A stretch of DNA of 64,000 nucleotides from Purpureocillium takamizusanense (taxonomy: Eukaryota > Ascomycota > Sordariomycetes > Hypocreales > Ophiocordycipitaceae): positions 2,914,001 through 2,978,000 of the forward strand of contig NC_063071.1 in the NCBI RefSeq assembly GCF_022605165.1, in the 5' to 3' direction. The notes under the pieces were generated by a model. That model saw only the letters and a program-made list of their open reading frames with translations, was not told the origin of the DNA and made no database searches. Within the stretch, counting starts at the first letter, position 1. Every line of letters begins with the position of its first letter. Below, piece by piece: positions 10,330-20,161 of this stretch. Both the position numbers and the translations under genes were made by a program.

Positions 10330-10905
10330 TCACGCGGGCAGCAGCGGCAGTCCCGCATCGCGGGCCTTGCGCATCAGCGACCGCTCGTCCGACGCTGTAG
10401 TAGTAGCCCTCCATGTCAGCGCAAAGAAGATATATCCTCGAGGTGTCCCCCGCCTCCGTCGGACAATGGGGAGAAACCACTTACAAGGACTCTCCGTCGC
10501 CGTCTCGCCGGCCACGACAGACACCGTCCGCGTGCTCAGCTGCGCGACCAGCTCCGCGCCTGCGTAGTCGCCCGGCAGGAACTGGTACACGTCGATGCGG
10601 ATCGTAAATGTTCCCGCGTGCGCTATCGACAGGTCCGCAAAGGGAAACACAAACGATGACGACGCCGCCTTGGAGCCGGAGGAGCCGCTGGCGGCCACCT
10701 CGTACCGGCTCGCCGCCTTGGTGCCCTCCAGGTAGCCGTCCACCACCGCGCCGCGCCGGTCGAGGAGCACCGCCGTGGCGAAGTAGTCGACGTCGCCGGT
10801 CGACTGCGAGTGGCGGACAGAGTGCTTGGCGACGACCGGGGGGTAGAGGTAGGCGCCGGCCTGGACCTTTTTGGGAGGTTGGACGCCGATTTGGAAGTCG
10901 GGCAT
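10330..10905 (-). CDS. Short velvet-domain protein
   Basis: Exons 10905-10485 and 10394-10330 on the minus strand give 161 residues. The intron has donor GTAAGT, branch GCTGAC and acceptor TACAG. The product starts MPDFQIGVQPPKKVQAGAYLY and continues PPVVA, then FVFPFADLSIAHAGTFTIRI, the F-x-F-x-DLS...G-x-(Y/F)-x-(I/L)R block of the velvet fold, ending SDERSLMRKARDAGLPLLPA. Velvet proteins (VeA, VelB, VosA, VelC) are NF-kB-like DNA-binding regulators of fungal development and secondary metabolism. This one is far shorter than those (over 300 residues) and consists of little beyond a divergent domain. I chose ATG 10905 because it has a good context (CACCATGCC). The frame stays open to ATGs at 11070 and 11091, but that extension is Thr/Asn-rich low complexity encoded by CAA/CAC-rich DNA typical of a 5' leader. 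The stop lies 21 codons into exon 2. Confidence 0.75.
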   Translation of the reverse strand: MPDFQIGVQPPKKVQAGAYLYPPVVAKHSVRHSQSTGDVDYFATAVLLDRRGAVVDGYLEGTKAASRYEVAASGSSGSKAASSSFVFPFADLSIAHAGTFTIRIDVYQFLPGDYAGAELVAQLSTRTVSVVAGETATESPCKWFLPIVRRRRGTPRGYIFFALTWRATTTASDERSLMRKARDAGLPLLPA

Positions 10906-13900
10906 GGTGGAGCGCGTGTTGTTGTTGTCGTCGTTGTTGGTGTTGTTGACGGTGTTGATAGTGGTGGTGCTGGAGGTGGCGGTGGTGGTTACCAAGGGTT
11001 CGTGTAGCTGATGTTGATGATGTGCCTCTGGGTGGGTGAAGGATCGCCGTGTGTCGCAATCCGCGGCCATGTACGAGGCTCTGACCAGCATAGCGGGATG
11101 CCTTGATGATATATATATGTATATATATATGTGTGTGTGTCGTTCAACAAAGTCTCGCCTGCCGGGGCCGGTCCTCTAGTAAGGATGCGCCCTTGTCTGT
11201 CCGTCGGGGCCGCCACCGTCCGCGACCTCACTCAATCACAGACAAGAGAAAGATTCCACCGCCGCCGCACCGTATTCCGGTGGTGATGAGGTGAAGGAGG
11301 AGGAGGAGGGTTGATTGAGTACGGCTCAGCAGCACGGGGTGCTGCCGGGGAGCCCGAAGATTGTCGCAACACAGAACTGTCCCACGAAAGGTTTACTCGC
11401 CCAGCCGGTGCCGCCGTTTCCTCCGCCGAGGGAGAGGGACTGGAGGAGGAGGAGTAGGACGAGGGGGGTGACACCGCGACGCAGGGCCAAGGTAGGTAGG
11501 TAGGTAGGTAGGTAGGGGTCCCGGTCTCGGTGCTTTTCTGCAGCAGCAGTGCGCGTGGCAGTGTCAGAAGCAGGAACAGGAGCGGTGTCAGCTTGCTTGC
11601 TTGCTCTAACTCTCTCTATTCCTCTCCCTTGATGCCCGAGGTGATGACGCGGTCTGTCGGTCAGTCTGTCCGGTCCCGGTCCTGTGGGCGAGTAGGGACA
11701 ACAAGACGCACACGCGTGCAGTCAGCACGGAAGAAGGAGGCGGCGAGGTGTGTGAGTGGTGCGTGTGTGTGTGTGAGAAAGGCTCACCACAAAGGGCCGA
11801 GGCGGTCACGAAGCGAGCGACAGACGAGGACAGACAGGGTCGTAGTGGTATATATCTTGTGTCACAAGGTGTGGGAAAGAAAGGCGACATGAAGACGTCA
11901 ATTGCAAGGAGGACCCCTCCCCCTCCTCCTCTCCCTCCTCCTCGGCGCCCCCTGGGCCCTGGCCCCCCTACCCCGGGGGCGCCGGCCGGGTCAGGTGCAT
12001 CGACGCAATCCCGCAAAGGAGCGTGTGATGCAATTCAGACATGGGACGAACTACTTCGCGGGGAGTTGTTTGCGTGGTGTACATGTGTATGCAGGCTTGT
12101 GTTTCCCTGCCCGGGCGACCGGGGGTGGGTGTGCAGAGAAGGGGAGCCCGAACAAGGGGGTGTGAAGAAGAAGAACAGGGCAGGGGGAAGGGTAGGAAAG
12201 AAAGAAAGCTACCTGCCTGGCTGCCTGGCTGCCTGGCTGCCTGCTACGGTACTATACAGGAGTCGTAGTACTACTTTGGAATTGGAAAGCTGAGTTCCCG
12301 GGGCGGCGGCCGCTGAGCGGCGTGCTGGAGATGTTGTCTCGCGCTTCGTGTTCCTGTGTCTCACGCGAGCACGCGCCGCCGCCGCAGCCCGGAGGAGGAG
12401 GAAGAGGACGGTTGAAAGGCACAGCAAGAGAGCGGGCGAGCAAGCGTCATAATCGCCGCCGCCCTGACGGTTGCTGCCATTGCCCCGGGTCGGGAAGCGT
12501 GGGGATCAACGACGAAGAAAAGCGCAATCTAACAAGGGCGAGCGGGCCGGGGCGCGTGCGCGCGCGGCCGAACGACCGCGCTGCTGGTGGTGGTGGTTTG
12601 TTCCCGGGACGAATGAGGTCGCGTACCAGGGGGGCCCTGGGAGCCATCGATATCCCAGCCCATCGGATCGGGTCCGCGCCAGTGCGGGTTGGGAGAGTCC
12701 CTTTTTTCCTGCTGGTCCCTTGGTGCATGTTTTACCCTGCTACCAAGTTTGTACCTACTTACGTACAGACTTACCCACGTAGCGGAACTGATGAATCCCG
12801 GTCGAGTCCAGCTTGTGCCTGTGTCTTGGGTTGCTTGTCTGTCTGTCTGTTTGACGAACACGGGGGGGGGGGGGGTTGCCATGTTTCTTGACAGTTGCGA
12901 GAGAGAGAAAGAGAGAGAGAAAGAGAAAGAGAGAGCACTGCGATCTCCAGTCCCCGACACCCGGACGTCAAAGACATTTGCGACGAAGCTCGCCGATCAC
13001 TTATCCCGTCACAATCTGTGATCTCAGACCTCGAGGGTGTTTCTGGATCTGGCAAAGGGGGGTTCCGAACAGAAAGGACACAGAAGCGGGTTAAAAAAGA
13101 AGGCCAAGCTGACACTCACTCACTCACGCTCTCTCTTTCGGGCGCCGCGTGGGCCGTTCCCCGGAGGGGGACGGGAGGGGGGGCCCCAAGCGGCTGCGTA
13201 GTTGCCGATGGGAGAGACGGGACCAGACTGACTGCTGGACGCTTGGAGGGAATACTAAGAGAACGGGCCTGCCGCGACCGTGTCTCACACGAGATGACCT
13301 CGACAACAATGATATGGCCTGATGTCTGGGCGTTGAAGAGCTGTGTGTCGTCACTTTAGGCCACATGCCATGCTAGCTCTTCTTTCCTTGCCGGAGGGAC
13401 GGTGGAGGGAGGCTGACCGAAACGGCTAGGCAGTAAGTACTAATGGGGGAAAGCGAGGAGGAGCGGGAACCGAGCCAAGCGCCGCGCGAAGAACGGCTCC
13501 CGAGTTTACTAGCGGCAGGGACTGGAGCGCGCAAAGAGACGACAATCGCAAATCCCCCCTTCCGGGCCGGGCCGGGCCAGGAAAGAGCTGTTGTCTCGCC
13601 TGTTTTCTCACCACACCGCACCACCGCGCACCATCTTGGGTTTGTGTCGTTGAGAGAGGCACTCACATCAACCGGGTACCGCGCCGCCGCTGTCCTTGCT
13701 GGAAGGGGAAATGGGAGGCGCTAGGTTTGCAGCTGGGGGGGAGAGCTAGCATCTCGGCAACAAATCGCCATGAGGAAACAAAACAAAAAAAGACGTGCCA
13801 AAGTCGGCCGATTCGGCCAATACAGCCGCCCGCGAAACAAGGCCAAGGGCACAGCGCAGGCACACAAGGCCCTGCCTGGAGGAAGAAGGCCTTGAGAAGT

Positions 13901-14400
13901 GATGTATAGGAAAGACAACTCGGCAAAAATAAATAAAAAAGATGACAGGGCCAAAAGGAATGGAGGAAGGGGGACCACGGACGGCGAGCGTGGGTAAATG
14001 AGGCCTCGGGTTGAGGAAATCTCGACAATGCTGTCTGTGAGGCGTTCGGGCACAAGCACGATCTGGCACTGTTCGTCGCGACCGTCAGGACCTCACCGGG
14101 GTCGTGGAGATCGGGGCGGTGCGCCAGCGACAGTGTGTGTGTGTGTGTGTGCGACCAGCCTCATCAACCCAGGGGCTTGGAACTGTGGCGTTGGAGGGCG
14201 GCGGGCGGCTGCTCCCCTCCCCGATGGATGGCATGGATGGCATGGATGGAGGGGGATTTCTTTCTTTGGCGACGTTGCACAAGCAGGCAGGGGAACTTTG
14301 GGGGCGAACAAGGGGGGTTGACGGGACTGGGGAGCAATCAAGGAGAGAAAGGAGGGGCAAGGACAGGCGGGCAGAGGGGGAGGGACAGTAAGGACAGACG
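10906..14400. other. Gene-poor spacer, left part: simple repeats, no gene recognised
   Basis: Upstream of the velvet gene is an (AT)n/(GT)n run at 11108-11140. Further on are (GGTA)n at 11491-11516, (CTGCCTGG)n at 12213-12244, a G14 tract at 12862-12875, a GA-rich stretch at 12899-12934 and (GT)n at 14133-14150. Many frames of 60-190 codons exist on both strands, but they are rich in Arg/Pro/Gly/Ser from repeats and none shows a domain or a consistent splice pattern. Confidence 0.6.
11108..11140. repeat. (AT)n followed by (GT)n
   Basis: An alternating purine-pyrimidine tract, 17-49 bases upstream of the most distal possible velvet ATG. It could serve as a TATA-like element for the minus-strand velvet gene, but this is uncertain. 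Confidence 0.6.
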
Positions 14401-16029
14401 GCGACGCAGACGAGCAGACACCGGGCGCACGGGAAGCAGGAACGACACAAAAGCAAAGGTACATACAGTACGTACTTTGTACATGCGTGCCTGATGTCGG
14501 GCTGTCCGTCCGTCGGGCCTGGTGGCCTGGCTTGTTGTTGGCTGGCCTGCCTAATGCCATGCCAGATCCATACAGTACCTGAGAGTACCTACTAATGCAA
14601 TACATGTAGGAAGTACAGTATGTACCTACCTAGGTACCTATGTACGTGCGAGCGTGCAGGGATACCTGATACCGTGTAAGCCGTTCTCCCTCTCTCCGAC
14701 GACATGTCAGCTCCCGACACGCGCCGTCCAAGGTATGTACAACGAATTTTCCGCGGCGCGCCCGTCGCTCATGACGTCGCACTCGGTCATCGCCCTCAAC
14801 TCGGCGCACATAGAGGGCTCTGTATGGATCAATGGGGCATCGGGGATGAGCCCGAGCAAGGGCATGGAAACTCATGGGAGTTGCTTGCTTGCTTGCCTGC
14901 CTGCTTCAGCTTGCCTGCTTCCTTGCTTCCCTGCTGGCTGGTCGCCGTCCTGCGTCTTGACTCTTGATGAAACGCAAATCAGGTTTCCCAAACCATCAAT
15001 GCTCGGACGGAAGCGTCCGTCGCAGCTGTCTGCCCACCCATCCACTGACTGGGCATGCAACATGGGCATCTGCCGGAGAGAATGCGTTGATGGGCGTCAC
15101 CGCATTATTGTTGCCTCCTGCAGCACGTACAGTCTACAGTACTCCCCTCTCCGAGAAACGTGGCGCCATGCATAAGCAAGGAAAGCCAACTTCCCGGGGC
15201 CGAGGAGGCTGCTCTTCATCACATGCGCGGCCGCGGCGGCGGCAGCCCTGCGAGGCCTTTGACAATACTAAGGTATACTGTACTTTGTACATGATGCCGG
15301 AAACGGCCTCCGCGTCAGGCGCTCCGACTTACACAGATACGTGTGCCTGCGTCACGGGTAGGATCAAGGCTATACGCAGCGGCTATGAGACGACGAGGAA
15401 GCACGAACGAACATGACGGACCAGATCCCCGGGCGCCGGATCTCTCTTGCGCGCGGCCGGTGCTCCGTATGGGCCGTGTAAGTCAGTTAGTACCCACCTA
15501 CGTACATACATACAGCATACAATATACGCACGCACGCACTCTACCAGCGACGTCGCAGAGAGGCGGCGCCTGCTGCGTGGCGTCCATGTGTCTCAGCGTG
15601 CAGCTCGATCGGGTCGCATGTACAGGCATCAAAACACGCGACCCGGGCCTCCAAGAAGATGGATGGATGGAGGCCGGCGCAAGAGGGGGGAGTGGGGGGG
15701 AGTGGGCGTTTGTTTGATGATGACCGATTCGGACCGTCCATGGCCTCCTTTCGTCTCCCCCTTTCGTCGCCGTGACCCAGATATGGCAACCAAGGCGGAT
15801 GTCCGTCCCCCTTCGTTCGGGCGAGGTGCATGGCCTCCCGCGCAGTTGGCCAGCCCCACCGCCCCGGAAAGAATCTTCGAGGAATCGTTCCCTCGGTCAT
15901 GACAGGTGACACGTCACACACGCACCCGCACACACACACACACACACGCCCGTCTAAGTTTGAGGCGCGCGCACGACGTGGGGTAGCATCGTGTAAGCAA
16001 GATCAGCGTGCCAGCAAGATTGAGGCGAA

Positions 16030-16060
<31 letters not shown>

Positions 16061-17786
16061 CGGGCTGCATGTTTCTCCCCACGACTGCAACGCTGGAGAC
16101 TGGAGAAAGAGACAGTTTGACAGAGAGACAGACAGAGAGAGAATGAGGGTAGCCAATGCCGTGGGGAAGTCTCGCGGAAGCCAGCTGAAAAGACACACAA
16201 AGAGGTGAGACGGGACCAAGACGGCCCTTGTAGAAATGCGGAAAGGCTTGCGGGTGCAGTTGAGGCTCGGGTCAGTATGGTATGGTATGGTATGTTGGGT
16301 ACTATACGAAGTACGAAGTCAGTTAGTTGGGCACCGGTGTGATAAGGCTGGCACGGCTTCTCGTTTCTGAGCAAATGATATGTAGCTTGCAAGTCGTCAT
16401 CTCACGTAGACAATGTTGATATCTGCCGACATGCACACATACTCTTGTTTTTCTTCAAATCAGCCCATTTTTACCCTCTATTGCGGCGCAGCCTGCGCGC
16501 GCGCGCGCGTCATCATCATCATCATCATCACGGGCCGGGTGCCGGCCTGCCTGCCTGCCTGCCTGCCTGCCACCCTGCCTCATCATCGTCACTACATCAG
16601 CCGGGTTGGGCCCTGGGCAATCGCGTAAACAAAGCACGGGGGGACGGTTTCGGTCAAACTTCCGCACGAGGTTGGTGATTTCGGGGCGCAGAGGAGTAGC
16701 CGCGTGCGGTTGTTGTTGCTTGCTGCTGCTGCTGCTGCGCCGGATGATCGCCGTGGACGCCGACGCCACCACATGTGGATATAAACGCGACTGGACTGAA
16801 AGAAACTCTCATCAGTCCTTGCTCCAAGATCACGCCACGGGGGTTGTTGACCCCACGTTTCTCAAATCTCGGCAGATGGAAAGGTGAAGCGGAATAATGG
16901 GGCTCGGGGGCCCTCCCCGACATGAAAAGAGGCTGGCCGCAACGGCCATTGCCTTTCTGCGTCGCGCCTGCAGAAGCGACGGCGGCCGCGGCGAGGCCTG
17001 GTAATAAATCATTCCAAATCTCCGAGGTTATCGAGTTTGCCAACGTCAAGCGACGGCGACGCGGACGACGACGACGACGACGAAGACGACGATGACGATG
17101 GGCGGCCTAGGACGAGACCCGAATGCGTTCTTCCATGGCCGAGCCGCTCTCCGTCTCGCGAGAGAACTGCCGGGGCATCGATGAAACAAGGACAATGCAG
17201 CGAGCCGAGGCAGGTGCCTTGAGTGCCAGACGGCTGCCAACGCATGTGATTGACGGAGAGTGACACTCGGTGTTCAGCTTGAGAATGGGAATTGGGTGCG
17301 TGGTGACTCGAGGTGCTGCCGGATGGGACAAGATGCCTAGATGGACAAGCGAGATTCTTGCGTCATGGCGTAGAGCTGCAGCGCGCGCACTCTTCCTTCT
17401 GTCTCGCAGCAGAATGCCATGTGTGAAAAGCAGTGGGCGTGCTGGGAGCCGCGCAGGGCGGGCAAGTGCCTCTCCTCCTCGGGGACGCGATGGCGTGTTA
17501 CGCGAGCAAGCCATGACATGACGACTTGACGACGACTCGTGACATTTGACCCAAGGACAACAGCACCGGGAAGTGACTTTTATGCCGACGACGTACACCA
17601 GTGCACAGTCGACGGGTTGCTGGGACTATGGCATGTTTATGTTTACCTCGGCGCGGGCGTGGGCTTTGCACAAGGGGCAAACTCTGTGCAAGAAGATTTG
17701 CCGCCGGGGCGCGCTTGTCGCGATGGCTTCTTGTTTACGCGCGGACTTGGAGACAAACTCAAATCCGGGGCCCAAGAAGACGCGTG
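14401..17786. other. Gene-poor spacer, right part: GTAC-rich patches, homopolymers, no firm gene
   Basis: A dense patch of GTAC/TACCTA/TACGTA motifs runs from 14460 to 14655. A second patch is at 15480-15540. Then come (CA)n at 15926-15950, a G31 homopolymer at 16030-16060, (GGTAT)n near 16275, (CAT)n at 16508-16531 and (GCCT)n at 16543-16571. Bases 14750-14870 have one frame with strong G/C at third positions (reads SAARPSLMTSHSVIALNSAH), but it has no start, splice sites or homology that I recognise. The final kilobase is moderately GC-rich and leads into the promoter of the secreted-protein gene. Confidence 0.55.
16030..16060. repeat. G31 homopolymer
   Basis: Thirty-one consecutive G on the + strand. 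It could form stacked G-quadruplexes, or could be an assembly-length artefact. Confidence 0.9.
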
Positions 17787-17793
17787 TATAAAA
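17787..17793 (+). promoter_or_regulatory. TATA box of the secreted-protein gene
   Basis: TATAAAA at 17787-17793 is followed by a C/T-rich stretch (17810-17880) typical of fungal transcription starts. The ATG of the secreted protein is at 18001, so the 5' leader would be about 170-180 bases. Confidence 0.6.
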
Positions 17794-18000
17794 GTTCGCC
17801 CGCGGTGGTCTCTCGCTGGTCCTCCATCTCCGTCTTTTCATCCTTTACCAAAACCAAGACGTGCTGCTTTCTGGCCCTCTCTCCTCGTCCGCTCTCACCA
17901 TAGCATCGTCGACGTGTGTAAGAGAGACTGTCACCGCCACCGCAAGTGCAGCACACTCACATCGCATACATTCGGGAAAGAAAAGGCAAGCATCTTCGTC

Positions 18001-18771
18001 ATGGTACGCATCGCGGCTGGATTGGCTGTGGCGATGGCAGCCCTCTCGGGCACGCACACGGCTGCGGCCCGGTCCATTGCGTCGCACAACAACAACAACA
18101 CCAAGGCCAGCGACGACGACGACAACAACACCACCACCATCACGCCTCTTGCGCTGCACAAGCCCGCCTCAAACAGCACCGGAGTTGACCCCACGGGAAT
18201 GCAAGACGTGCGAGACGCAATCGCCCGCACCTCCGCCGGCGGTGGCAACAACAAGAAGAAACAAGGCGGCCCCAAGGGCGGCGCGCACGACCACAACGAC
18301 GACGGCGACGAACTCATGCCCGGCGTCGACACCAGGGCAGGCCCCGTCGCCGCCCACGGCCAGCTCGTCGACCTCCCGCTGCGCATGGACGTGCGCTGCC
18401 GGTGGAACTACGTGAGCGAGAACAGGGACCTCAAGGTGTACCGGGCATTCATGCGACCCGGCCGCGATATGCCGGCGCCGCCGGGCGACAAGTGGTGCGA
18501 CGACGTGCATAAGCAGCTGGAGCGGCGGTGCGGGCGCGAGCTCGGGGGCGTCGGGGGCAAGCTCACGTGGCACCGGTGCGCGGGGGACAGCAAGGACCTG
18601 CTCAACTGGGGGCGCAAGGGAGAGGTGGCGACGTGGGAGCTCGCGGTGGAGGAGGGGGAGAGGCCGGCGTGCGCGCGCGAGGCGCTGGAGAGGGCGGCGG
18701 GGGGGTGGACGGTGGACTGGATGGGACACGAGGGGTGCTATCAGGCGTATGGGTTCGAGATTGAGTATTAG
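18001..18771 (+). CDS. Secreted six-cysteine protein, function unknown
   Basis: Single exon, 256 residues. ATG 18001 begins a classical signal peptide (MVRIAAGLAVAMAALSGTHTAAA, then cleavage probably near residue 23). The frame is open upstream to 17539, but that part lies across the TATA box and is not used. Residues ~29-125 are low complexity: Asn, Asp, Thr, Gly and Lys runs encoded by AAC/GAC repeats. The C-terminal half is compact, with six cysteines at 133, 166, 177, 193, 224 and 246, enough for three disulfides. It is rich in Trp (RWNYV, KWCDD, TWHRC, WTVDWMGHEGCYQAYG). I recognise no catalytic motif. A secreted, disulfide-stabilised domain behind a disordered linker fits a small cysteine-rich effector-like or wall-associated protein; that is inference. 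Poly-Asn/Asp length may vary between strains. Confidence 0.8.
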   Translation: MVRIAAGLAVAMAALSGTHTAAARSIASHNNNNTKASDDDDNNTTTITPLALHKPASNSTGVDPTGMQDVRDAIARTSAGGGNNKKKQGGPKGGAHDHNDDGDELMPGVDTRAGPVAAHGQLVDLPLRMDVRCRWNYVSENRDLKVYRAFMRPGRDMPAPPGDKWCDDVHKQLERRCGRELGGVGGKLTWHRCAGDSKDLLNWGRKGEVATWELAVEEGERPACAREALERAAGGWTVDWMGHEGCYQAYGFEIEY

Positions 18772-19005
18772 AGGGGAAGGGAGGGGGGATTGTGTGGTGG
18801 AGGAGATGGCCTTTGGATGAGGGATGCCGTGGGAGGGAGGGGGAGGTTGGTGGTGATGATGATGGCGCGGGATGGGTGGCCTTTCCTTGGTGGTGAGCAC
18901 CGGTACAACCACACAGACTCACACCCACACAACCTCAAGCTGTTCTGTACAAGTAGACAGCCTGAGGGACTGTACTTGTCCAATCCCCTTTGTAGCAAAA
19001 GAACA

Positions 19006-19036
<31 letters not shown>

Positions 19037-20161
19037 TAAAAAATATCATTCGTACCTCATCACTGACGCGCCATGGCCCCCGCGTTCGCGCAGCACGTGG
19101 TCGCCCAGCACGTCCCAACTTCCTCCCGCCAGGCCCCCGAGTCCGGAACCCCAATCAGGAAGGAGGCGGCCGGCCCGGCGCCGAAGCTGGCCGAGCGAAG
19201 ACGACGGGACGCGGCGGCTCCTGGTGGTGGGTGGGTGGGTGCCGCCCCGGAAGCTGCGGGCCAAGCCAGGCCCAGGCCAGGGGACGGAGTCTGCTGGGTC
19301 GACGGAGGGGCGAGGCGGCGGGCCATGAAGAAGGAATGGAAATGGAACCTGTTGATGGCAGACGAAACGGGCGGGCGGGCTTGCGGGCCCAGAGTATAAG
19401 TGTATCCATCCATCCGCCCGCCCGTGACGTTTTGGTGTGGAAGCGGTGGATGCCGCTAGCTTCGGAGCATCCATGGGAGGATGATGATGATGATGATGAT
19501 GATGGGACGTCCGCTCCTCCCTTCGGGCTCGTTGCACGAGACGGGGCCTAGCAGGCCGAATTTTTGACAGTGCCCTTGCCCGCTGCTTGGCACAATACCG
19601 TGGGCAGCCGCCGCAGCCACTGCTACCGTACCCGGAGACCCTCTGCGCTGACAGCCCTGGTGGGAAAGCTACCCCGCCTGCTGGGCCCCGCGGGCGGGGT
19701 TCTGCTGCTCACTCAGTGGTTTCTGCACCGAGCACTAGGGGGGACTTCGGTGCTGCGCCGTGCCCTGCCGAACCGCCCTCGTCCGGGCTCTTTCAGGATC
19801 CATCTATCCGCCCGTCCCACGCCCATCGCGCATCGATCGCATCAACAAGCCAATGGCAGCGTGGCAGTTGGCCTACGGTAGCCGTACTACAGCCAGTCGT
19901 CGGTGTCTGCATCGCGGGGCTGCCACTGCTTTGTATTGGCATTTCTCTGCCGCTGCCCCTCCTTCTCCTCCTCCGCCGCCGGGCCCTCGTCGTCATCTGT
20001 CTTCAGCGCGACAACTCTCCTCCTCCTCCTTCCTCCCTCCTCCAACTCCACGACCACCACGACCATCATCACACCCGAGCATAACCTCCTCTCGACCGCA
20101 CCACGCTCCCGCCCGACACGCCAGCACGATACCCACAGACCGTCGTTCCGTCGCCGCAGCC
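18772..20161. other. Intergenic; no gene recognised
   Basis: Two genes on the + strand flank this 1.4 kb. It holds a (TAAA)n run at 19011-19040 and a (GAT)n run at 19481-19503. From 19970 to 20160 it is rich in C/T and CCACCACG blocks, as expected for the promoter and leader of the aminopeptidase gene. Frames here (for example 19073-19399 + and 19046-19537 -) are of unremarkable composition and judged chance. Confidence 0.6.
19011..19040. repeat. (TAAA)n microsatellite
   Basis: Eight to nine tandem copies of TAAA/AAAT, in an otherwise GC-rich neighbourhood, 240 bases past the stop of the secreted-protein gene. Confidence 0.9.

Noticed and set aside
17539..18000. N-terminal extension of the secreted protein
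   Set aside because: It crosses the TATA box and leader; the signal peptide starts precisely at ATG 18001.
18169..18912. 247-codon minus-strand frame
   Set aside because: Antisense shadow of the secreted-protein gene, His/Pro/Val-rich.
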